Of a stretch of 15,440 nt of DNA, positions 1 through 5,755 are shown in pieces. This DNA is from Acidobacteriaceae bacterium (lineage in GTDB: Bacteria; Acidobacteriota; Terriglobia; Terriglobales; SbA1). Positions within the stretch are counted from its first letter, which is position 1; the number at the start of each line of letters is the position of its first letter. Under the pieces are notes generated by a model. The model saw nothing but the letters and a program-made list of their open reading frames with translations. It did not search any database and was not told where the DNA came from. Both the position numbers and the translations under genes were made by a program. The stretch spans positions 1,169-16,608 of the forward strand of contig PLEA01000428.1 of assembly GCA_003136335.1 (NCBI GenBank), given 5' to 3'.

Positions 1-467
1 GTGACTTTTTTCTGCTGCATGGAGAGCAGCCGCGCCCGGCTCTTGCCGAATGAGAGTGCTTTATTGCCTCCGGTCTGCATCTGGCGGATCATGAAGAACC
101 AGAGCGCACCCAGCAGAATGAGCGGAGCCCACGTGCCCAGCAGTTGCAATGGCAAGCTTCCGCTATTGATGTCGCGGAACCCATATTGCACATTCTTATC
201 GTGCAAGCTCTTGAGCACTTCGGGAGTGAAATAATTCCCCGGAAGAGTGGTGTGGAAGGCTGAACCATCGCGATACTTGCCGCGCACTTCCATCCCGTTA
301 ACCGTGAGTTCGCGAACGTTGTTCTGGTCCACGTCAGTCATGAACTGCGTGGCGTTGACTTCCTTATCTTTCTGGCCATCACGGGCTCCCTTGACGACTT
401 CCCAGAGGAGCAATGCAGATATCCCGATTAACAACCAGAACAATACGGTCTTTACAGTTGAGTTCAC
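1..467 (-). CDS. ftsH: ATP-dependent zinc metalloprotease FtsH, N-terminal part (runs off left edge)
   Basis: FtsH is a membrane-anchored AAA+ zinc protease that degrades misfolded and short-lived membrane and cytosolic proteins. Only about 155 residues are in the window. They show a first membrane segment (about residues 5-24, with FWLLIGISALLLW), a periplasmic FtsH_ext domain (about 30-105), a second membrane segment containing LGTWAPLILL and ALWFFMIRQMQ (about 107-130), and the start of the linker into the AAA+ domain (NKALSFGKSRARL, then MQQKKVT). The ATPase and HEXXH protease parts lie beyond position 1. I chose the GTG at 467 because AGGAG lies 8 bases upstream and it gives the usual short N-terminus (NSTVKTV). 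It is the last gene of a minus-strand cluster after tilS, an Hpt-like gene and an FtsH_ext paralogue, with about 200 bases of leader that could hold its own promoter. Confidence 0.95.
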   Translation of the reverse strand, partial: MNSTVKTVLFWLLIGISALLLWEVVKGARDGQKDKEVNATQFMTDVDQNNVRELTVNGMEVRGKYRDGSAFHTTLPGNYFTPEVLKSLHDKNVQYGFRDINSGSLPLQLLGTWAPLILLGALWFFMIRQMQTGGNKALSFGKSRARLLSMQQKKV

Positions 468-545
468 CTAGAAAACTCCTCAGTTCGCTAGGGGTGGCTA
501 CCTACACCAACCCCGAGGCTTCTACAGCGATTAGATGCCCTTCGG

Positions 546-567
546 CGATTTTCGATTGTCGAAATCG
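546..567. repeat. Inverted repeat in the ftsH leader
   Basis: CGATTTTCGA (546-555), a TTG loop, then TCGAAATCG (559-567) form a near-perfect hairpin or dyad about 80-120 bases upstream of the ftsH start. It could be an operator or an RNA hairpin. The same decamer CGATTTTCGA recurs at 2402-2411 inside tilS, followed there by CCGTAAATCG, so it may instead be a fragment of a small dispersed repeat. Function unknown. Confidence 0.4.
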
Positions 568-667
568 TTTATGAACTTATATTCTACCTTTTCCCGGGCA
601 AAAAGGCCCGATCTTCCGGGTGCGATTTAAGTGACTGGGGCGCTTAGGTTTGCCCGAACTAGGGTTC

Positions 668-1117
668 TCATCGCAGCGGGGCAGAACTCCCTCGCGGACC
701 TTCTGAGCGCGGGGTGTTGGTTCTGCGCTGCATTTGCCGGATCATGAAAAACCAGAGCGCCGCAAGCAGGATCAGCGGAGCCCATGTTCCCAGCAGTTGA
801 AGGGGCACCGATGCGCTGGCGGAATCTTTGAACCTGATCTCGACTCCGTTGTCGCGGAGTACGCCCAGAAAGAGGCCGGGATTACTGGGACCCGTCAGTT
901 GGAATGTCCCTTTTCCCTCGCGATACTGACCGCGTATGCGACTGCCCTCGATGTTCACGCTGGCGATACTTCCAGCTTCCGCTTCCGAAACGAATTGCGA
1001 ATAGCTGATCTCGGGAACTGGTTCCTTCCCGGGAGCGGGATGTATGACCTGAAAAAGCAATAACGCAGAAATGCCAAGGACGAACCAAAACATAACGGTT
1101 TTGATCGTACGGTTCAG
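668..1117 (-). CDS. Stand-alone FtsH extracytoplasmic-domain protein (FtsH_ext with two membrane helices, no AAA+ or protease domain)
   Basis: This short protein (149 residues from 1117, 141 from the ATG at 1093) aligns over its length with the N-terminus of the neighbouring FtsH. It has membrane segment 1 (FWFVLGISALLLF), a periplasmic domain with the same ISYSQFVSEAE...IRGQYREGKGTF pattern, and a second membrane segment almost identical to that of FtsH (LGTWAPLILL, ALWFFMIRQMQ). After IRQMQ the similarity ends and a roughly 20-residue Arg/Pro/Ser tail follows, then TGA; the ATPase and zinc protease domains are absent. FtsH itself begins NSTVKTVLFW; the matching residues here (NRTIKTVMFW) are preceded by a CTG at 1117 with AAAGG seven bases upstream. 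The conventional ATG at 1093 would start directly in the membrane helix and has no Shine-Dalgarno sequence. I therefore favour CTG, with ATG 1093 as the alternative. It could be a functional modulator of the FtsH hexamer or a truncated duplicate. Confidence 0.8.
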   Translation of the reverse strand: MNRTIKTVMFWFVLGISALLLFQVIHPAPGKEPVPEISYSQFVSEAEAGSIASVNIEGSRIRGQYREGKGTFQLTGPSNPGLFLGVLRDNGVEIRFKDSASASVPLQLLGTWAPLILLAALWFFMIRQMQRRTNTPRSEGPRGSSAPLR

Positions 1118-1159
1118 AAAATCGCCTTTCGCTCGGACACCAATCCAAAGATATTGGAC

Positions 1160-1696
1160 CTACCGTGCCGCCGCCAGATAGGGCAGATTGCGGTTGGTCT
1201 GCTCCACCGCTCCCAAGCCATAGCCCACCAGAAAAGTCTCGTCGACCAGGAAACCGAAATAATCCGGCTGCAAGGGTACACGGCGCGCCGACTGGCGGTC
1301 GGCCAGCGTCACCAGCTTCACCGACGCTGCCCCGCGAGACCGCAGGTCGCTCATCAGAAACTCACTGGTCACGCCGGAATGCACCAACCCTTCCACCAAT
1401 AGGATGTGCTGCCCCCGAATGTCAGGCTCATGGCTGAAAAAAATTTCCATGACATCGCCGGCGGAGCCGCCCTGAGTCCGGCTGTACTTGGGCTTGATGA
1501 ACTGACACACGACCGGCACGTCAAGAGCGCGCACCAGGTCGGCCAGAAACATGAAGGCATTCTCCAGAACCGCCAGCATCTGGATGGTCTGCCCCTTATA
1601 GTCGTCGGAGATTTGCCGGCCCAGTTCCTTGACTCGCTTCTGGATCTGCTCGGTAGTGATGACCGTTCGCAGGGGCTCGACGCGCGCAGCGTTCAT
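1160..1696 (-). CDS. hpt: Hypoxanthine phosphoribosyltransferase-like protein with degenerate active site
   Basis: The 178-residue protein has the length and fold pattern of HPRT, which makes IMP or GMP from purine base and PRPP. Residues 14-60 match the family start (TEQIQKRVKELGRQISDDYKG), 92-114 match the PRPP-loop region and 152-175 match the C-terminal hood (DETFLVGYG, RNLPYL). Key motifs differ: the LKG loop is LEN (44-46), the S-S-Y flexible-loop motif is K-P-K-Y (68-71), the PRPP signature E-D-I-[IV]-D-[TS]-G is E-G-L-V-H-S-G (102-108), so the general-base Asp is His, purine-contacting Lys in DKP is Arg (DRQ), and the GYGxD Asp is Gly. An open frame extends upstream to 1771 inside tilS, but homology begins after the ATG at 1696, which has GGGAGG 12 bases upstream. 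It lies 31 bases after tilS and ahead of the two FtsH genes. Family membership is clear; enzymatic activity is doubtful. Confidence 0.88.
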   Translation of the reverse strand: MNAARVEPLRTVITTEQIQKRVKELGRQISDDYKGQTIQMLAVLENAFMFLADLVRALDVPVVCQFIKPKYSRTQGGSAGDVMEIFFSHEPDIRGQHILLVEGLVHSGVTSEFLMSDLRSRGAASVKLVTLADRQSARRVPLQPDYFGFLVDETFLVGYGLGAVEQTNRNLPYLAAAR

Positions 1697-1727
1697 GAAA
1701 TTTGCGTGCCTCCCGGCACATTGCTGC

Positions 1728-3407
1728 TCAATTTTCCGTCGTCGGCTGGCTGGCCAGGGGCTCGTCGACAATCAGGATCGCGGCTCGCCCCGCCTTCGCG
1801 CGGAGTTTAGCCGGCGATAAAAATCCTCGCACCCACACGATCTCATCCCCACTGACGACTACCGGCCAAGACCTGCGCTCCGGCTGTGCTACATGACGCT
1901 CATGCAGCAGTTCCTTGATCTTCTTGGGGGACTTTGTATGAGCCGGCCAGAATCGGTCTCCCGGACGCCAGTTCCGCACCCTTAACGTTCCGGGCAAAGA
2001 CACGGCGTCCAAGAGGTGATCAGGATTATACCCCGCCTCAGCGCCCGCGAGGACGAGTCGCGCTTCGATCGCAGAGCCTGCTTCGTAAACATTGACTCGT
2101 CCCGGGAGAGGAAGTTCATACTCGTAGTCCCGTGGCGGCGCAGGATCCCGCAGATCAGGAGTGACGAATATTAACTCCTCAGGCTCGCGCACCAGATTCC
2201 ACCCCAGGGGCAACGACAACTCCTTGCCGGATAGTTCGTCCTCTGCCGCCACGCGCAGGATTTCTTCCACATGTTTGAACTCCAGTGGAATGCGAGTGTT
2301 CTCGCCGATCGCCTTTACCAGCCTGCGTTGCACGGCGATGGGCTCGCCGAGGAACCACATTCGGTTCACGGACGCGTTCATGACGAGCCACGGGGCGTTA
2401 TCGATTTTCGACCGTAAATCGGGATCCTGCGAAGAACTCGACGACTTGTTACCAAGCGGCGCGATCTGAACCAGGCTCATCTCTCCAGAAACGGCGCGCG
2501 CCCAGTCCGGCTGCGACCACTGCACTGTGGTTCCCAGCCATCCGGAGATTTCGTTCTCCCAGTAGTCTTCTTCGCCGCGCGCGATCTCCGCCAATTCGGC
2601 AAGATTCTCCGCGACCGCAGGATTGAACTCCTGCTCCAGCAGCGGGACTACCAGCTTTCGAACGCGGTTGCGAGTGAACCGGGAATCCGCGTTGGTCGAA
2701 TCTTCGCGCCATGGTTGCCCGATGTCCCTGAGATACTGCTCCAGTTCGCGGCGACGAATTGCAAGCAGTGGACGCACGATCTCGCCGGAAACTTCTCCGT
2801 CCTCGTCCTCGACCAAAATCCGCGGATGGATGCCGCCCAGGCCACGCAGACCCGCGCCGCGAATGATTCGCATGAGCACGGTTTCGGCTTGATCATCAAG
2901 CGTGTGGCCGGTCGCAATCTTATTCAGAAAGTGGGTCGGCGTTGGGTTCGGGAAGGGCACGGCTTCAGCCGTGCCGCTAGGACCCACAAGAGGATCGGGC
3001 TTTAGCCCCTGAGGGTCCGCCGTTCCATCTTCGCCGAGCAAGTGACGGAAGAATCCATACCGCAACTCCCTTGCGGCTGTTTCCACGCTGACGCGTTCCT
3101 CTGCCGAGTGCTGGGCAACATCTTCGCCGTTGACATGAAACTCCAAGTCGTACTCGCGAGCCAGGCCCGCAACGAATTCCTGATCGTCATCGGATTCCGT
3201 TCCGCGCAAATTGTGATTGAAATGAACGGCGGATAGGACAAGGCCCAGCTCGTGCCGCAACTCCAGCAGCAGCCGCAAGAGCGCAATGGAATCAATCCCC
3301 CCTGAAACGGCGACGCCAACGCGATCCCCGGCCCTCAGCAACTCCTGCCGCCGAATCAGGGAAAGCACGCGTTCCGCCAGTGACTGCACGGAAACATGGT
3401 ACCGCAC
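1728..3407 (-). CDS. tilS: tRNA(Ile)-lysidine synthetase TilS, with in-frame repeat insertion
   Basis: TilS ligates lysine to C34 of the CAU-anticodon tRNA-Ile so that it reads AUA; it is normally essential. The N-terminal PP-loop ATPase is clear (SGGIDS at 35-40, HFNHNLRG, GHTLDDQAETVLMRIIRG), followed by the substrate domain (RPLLAIRRRELEQYL, WREDSTNAD, FTRNRVRKLVVPLL) and the C-terminal TilS_C domain (NWRPGDRFWP, KKIKELLHERHV, IVWVRGFL). At 559 residues it is far longer than the 432 of E. coli. Part of the excess is a segment at about residues 125-158, just before the GHTLDDQAET motif, encoded by a palindromic element; a second Ser-rich stretch (near residues 315-330) also looks extra. The start is uncertain: GTG at 3407 lacks a clear Shine-Dalgarno sequence and lies 8 bases from an upstream palindrome; GTG at 3389 is an alternative that fits the family N-terminus well. 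Confidence 0.95.
   Translation of the reverse strand: MRYHVSVQSLAERVLSLIRRQELLRAGDRVGVAVSGGIDSIALLRLLLELRHELGLVLSAVHFNHNLRGTESDDDQEFVAGLAREYDLEFHVNGEDVAQHSAEERVSVETAARELRYGFFRHLLGEDGTADPQGLKPDPLVGPSGTAEAVPFPNPTPTHFLNKIATGHTLDDQAETVLMRIIRGAGLRGLGGIHPRILVEDEDGEVSGEIVRPLLAIRRRELEQYLRDIGQPWREDSTNADSRFTRNRVRKLVVPLLEQEFNPAVAENLAELAEIARGEEDYWENEISGWLGTTVQWSQPDWARAVSGEMSLVQIAPLGNKSSSSSQDPDLRSKIDNAPWLVMNASVNRMWFLGEPIAVQRRLVKAIGENTRIPLEFKHVEEILRVAAEDELSGKELSLPLGWNLVREPEELIFVTPDLRDPAPPRDYEYELPLPGRVNVYEAGSAIEARLVLAGAEAGYNPDHLLDAVSLPGTLRVRNWRPGDRFWPAHTKSPKKIKELLHERHVAQPERRSWPVVVSGDEIVWVRGFLSPAKLRAKAGRAAILIVDEPLASQPTTEN
2956..3018. repeat. Palindromic element inserted in frame inside tilS
   Basis: Three nested or adjacent dyads lie close together: GGCACGGCT (2956-2964) with AGCCGTGCC (2967-2975); GGGCT (2997-3001) with AGCCC (3004-3008); and an outer pair GGACCC (2980-2985) with GGGTCC (3013-3018). 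On the coding strand they are translated without a stop as roughly LKPDPLVGPSGTAEAVPF plus flanking residues, between the helix ending FFRHLLGE and the conserved GHTLDDQAE motif of TilS. TilS proteins normally have only a few residues here. It resembles REP-like palindromes and, in being tolerated inside a gene, the Rickettsia palindromic elements. Confidence 0.75.
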
Positions 3408-3414
3408 AGCTCAT

Positions 3415-3515
3415 GTAGAGACAGGCGCCTCGGCTGTCCAGCGGAGCGAAGCGCCGCGGCCATGCGCCACTTGGCGAACTGGCGCTCGTGGGACAGCCGA
3501 GGCGGCTGTCCCTAC
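3415..3515. repeat. Paired palindromic (REP/BIME-like) element between thrS and tilS
   Basis: Positions 3415-3439 are the inverted complement of 3491-3515 with two mismatches over 25 bases. The right arm is itself a hairpin: GGGACAGCCG (3490-3499), AGG loop, CGGCTGTCCC (3503-3512). The 50-base interior is GC-rich and carries smaller dyads (GCGGAGCGAAGCGCCGC; GCGCCA with TGGCGC). The element almost fills the 116-base thrS-tilS gap and sits close to the tilS start codon. The same core hairpin recurs at 9720-9746. In the thrS-tilS transcript it could attenuate or stabilise the message. Confidence 0.8.
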
Positions 3516-3523
3516 GTGGCCAC

Positions 3524-5470
3524 CTACACTCCCGGGCTTTTCTCCGCAATCAGCTTCTTGATCTTCTCGACGAACTCGCCCGCCGCCATGTCCTCAGTCT
3601 TCTCTTTGCCGCGCGACCGCACATTCACTTTCCCTACCTCTGCCTCTTTGTCCCCGACGACGAGTAAGAACGGCACTTTCTGCATCGCATGCTCGCGGAT
3701 CTTGGCGTTCATCTTTTCGTTGCGCGCGTCTACCTCCACGCGCACACCAATGGCCTTGAGTTGATCCGCGACTTTGTTCGCGTATTCCGCGTGGCGCTCG
3801 CTGATGGGAATCATCGCCACCTGCACCGGCGACAGCCACACCGGGAACGCGCCCGCGTAGTGCTCGATCAGCACTCCGAAGAAACGCTCCACCGAGCCGT
3901 AGAGCGCGCGATGCACCATGACCGGCTGCTTGCGCGAGCCGTCTTCGGCCACGTATTCCAGCCCGAAGCGCTGCGGCAGGTTGAAGTCGAACTGCACCGT
4001 CGAGAGCTGCCACAGCCGCCCGATCGCATCCACCAGCTTGATGTCGATCTTCGGACCGTAGAACGCAGCCTCGCCCGGAATCGTTTTGTATTCAATACCC
4101 CGTTGTTTCAGCACCTTTTCGAGCGATTGGGTTGCGTTGATCCACTGTTCTTCGCTTCCGACGAAATTCTTGCGGTCGTCGGGATTCCAGGTGGAAAGCT
4201 CGGTCTGGAATTTGTCGAACCCAAAATCCTTCAGCACGTCCAGGGCGAACTCAAGGCAGCTGGCAATCTCTCCTTCGATCTGCTCCGGCGTGCAGAAAAT
4301 ATGCGCATCGTCCTGCGTAAATCCGCGCACGCGCAACAGGCCGTGCATCACGCCCGAGCGCTCATAGCGATACACCGTACCCAGTTCGCCCAGCCGCACC
4401 GGCAGGTCGCGATACGACTTCAGCGAATCCCGGTAAATCAGAATATGCCCCGGGCAATTCATCGGCTTCAGGCGATATTCGGCGTCGTCGAGTTCCATGG
4501 CGTCGAACATATTCTGCGAGTAATAACCCTCGTGCCCCGAGGTGAAGAACAACTGCCGCCGCGCGACGTGCGGCGTATACACCAGCGCATAGCCGCGCTT
4601 GATATATTGCTCGCGCATCCAGTCTTCCATTTCTTTGCGGATGATGCCGCCCTTGGCATGCCAGAAAATCAGCCCCGGCCCGGCCAACTCCTGAATGGAA
4701 AACAAGTCCAGCTGCTTGCCCAGCACCCGGTGATCGCGCTTCTTGGCCTCTTCGATCTGCTTGAGATGTTCGTCGAGATCTTTCTTGGAGAAAAACGACG
4801 TCCCATAAATGCGCTGCAGTTGCTGATTCTTCTCGTCTCCCAGCCAGTAAGCGCCGGCGATGTTGAACAGCTTGAACGCCTTGATCTTTCCGGTCGACGG
4901 GATGTGCGGACCGCGGCAGAAATCCGTAAACTTTCCAGTTCGGTAAATAGAAATCTTTTCATCGGGCTTGGTGAATTGCTCGATGAAATGGCACTTCATG
5001 AAGTCGCCGTCTTTTTTGAACTCGGCCAGCCCCTGGTCACGCGGCAGAAACTCGCGCGCATAGGGAATGTTCTGCTGAACAAGTTCCTGCATTTTCTTTT
5101 CGATCTTTTCCAGATCCTCGGGCGTGAACGGCGTTGGGCGATAAAAGTCGTAGAAAAATCCGCTTTCGGTCGCGGGCCCGTGGCCAAGCTTGGTCTCAGG
5201 AAACAACTCGAGCACCGCAGCCGCCAGCAGGTGCGCCGACGAATGCCGGTATATCTCCAGCGCCTCAGGATCCCGATCGGTCAACAGACGAAGATCGGTG
5301 TCTTCTTCCAGCGGCCGCGTCAGGTCGATGAGGTCGCCGTTGGTTTTCGCTGCGAGCGAGGCATCGGCCAGCCGGGGGCTGATCGACTTCGCGATGTCGA
5401 GCGCCGTCGTGCCTTTGGGAACTTCCTTCACGCTCCCGTCGGGGAGCTTTACATGAATGCTGTCTGCCAT
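3524..5470 (-). CDS. thrS: Threonine--tRNA ligase
   Basis: This class II synthetase charges tRNA-Thr in the cytosol. The 648 residues are full length and in the usual order: TGS domain (1-62), editing domain with H76 and H80 of HSSAH and the FCRGPH motif (C185, H189), the catalytic core from about 260 (motif 1 GPGLIFWHAKG; motif 2 YERSGVMHGLLRVRGFTQDDAH; motif 3 RALYGSVERFFG), and a C-terminal anticodon-binding domain (about 545-645). Zinc ligands C339 (NCPGH), H390 and H520 are all present, so the enzyme should be active and able to edit mischarged serine. The ATG at 5470 gives the standard TGS start; only a weak AGGT lies upstream. No T-box-like leader is recognisable in the 285 bases before it. 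It is transcribed towards tilS, with a palindromic element between them. Confidence 0.98.
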   Translation of the reverse strand: MADSIHVKLPDGSVKEVPKGTTALDIAKSISPRLADASLAAKTNGDLIDLTRPLEEDTDLRLLTDRDPEALEIYRHSSAHLLAAAVLELFPETKLGHGPATESGFFYDFYRPTPFTPEDLEKIEKKMQELVQQNIPYAREFLPRDQGLAEFKKDGDFMKCHFIEQFTKPDEKISIYRTGKFTDFCRGPHIPSTGKIKAFKLFNIAGAYWLGDEKNQQLQRIYGTSFFSKKDLDEHLKQIEEAKKRDHRVLGKQLDLFSIQELAGPGLIFWHAKGGIIRKEMEDWMREQYIKRGYALVYTPHVARRQLFFTSGHEGYYSQNMFDAMELDDAEYRLKPMNCPGHILIYRDSLKSYRDLPVRLGELGTVYRYERSGVMHGLLRVRGFTQDDAHIFCTPEQIEGEIASCLEFALDVLKDFGFDKFQTELSTWNPDDRKNFVGSEEQWINATQSLEKVLKQRGIEYKTIPGEAAFYGPKIDIKLVDAIGRLWQLSTVQFDFNLPQRFGLEYVAEDGSRKQPVMVHRALYGSVERFFGVLIEHYAGAFPVWLSPVQVAMIPISERHAEYANKVADQLKAIGVRVEVDARNEKMNAKIREHAMQKVPFLLVVGDKEAEVGKVNVRSRGKEKTEDMAAGEFVEKIKKLIAEKSPGV

Positions 5471-5605
5471 AACGTTGGGACCTGCAGGGGTTCTGAATCT
5501 TTCAGTCTATTGAAGGGATTCGGGAGGGTCAAACTAGCGTGTCAAACTGAGCGGCAAGCCAGTAATGGTGCAGTTTGGATCTTTGGGGCGCTTTCTTTTG
5601 AAGGC

Positions 5606-5730
5606 GTCATCCCGATTCCGGTGCTTTTCAGCCGGGAGAGGGATCTCGCGCGGGAGCTTCCACGGACGCATTGTGGGTCTACAGGCAAGATCCTTCTCTG
5701 CGCCTGAAAAACGGCCCCGGTCAGGATGAC
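5606..5730. repeat. Nested inverted-repeat element in the gap upstream of thrS
   Basis: The gap 5471-5755 has no gene. It holds an outer dyad GTCATCC (5606-5612) with GGATGAC (5724-5730) and an inner dyad AGGGATCT (5639-5646) with AGATCCTT (5688-5695; one mismatch). The segment is open in one minus frame (5542-5736) but the translation is Arg/Ser-rich and does not look like a protein. Such GGATGAC/AGATCC-bearing intergenic elements are, to my recollection, recurrent in acidobacterial genomes, but copy number cannot be tested here. Confidence 0.5.
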
Positions 5731-5755
5731 TCCCACGAGGAATTGTGCCTACACC

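Noticed and set aside
1697..1771. Upstream extension of the Hpt-like gene to 1771, overlapping tilS
   Set aside because: The 25 extra residues do not match HPRT N-termini, and a ribosome-binding sequence precedes the ATG at 1696.
3689..5707. Very long plus-strand open frame (672 codons) opposite thrS
   Set aside because: It is the antisense shadow of thrS, whose motifs and zinc ligands are complete. The antisense translation is His/Arg/Gln-rich with no domain, which is typical of mirrored GC-biased codons.
5542..5736. Small minus-strand protein upstream of thrS
   Set aside because: The frame reads through the nested inverted repeats, is Arg/Ser-rich and has no ribosome binding site.
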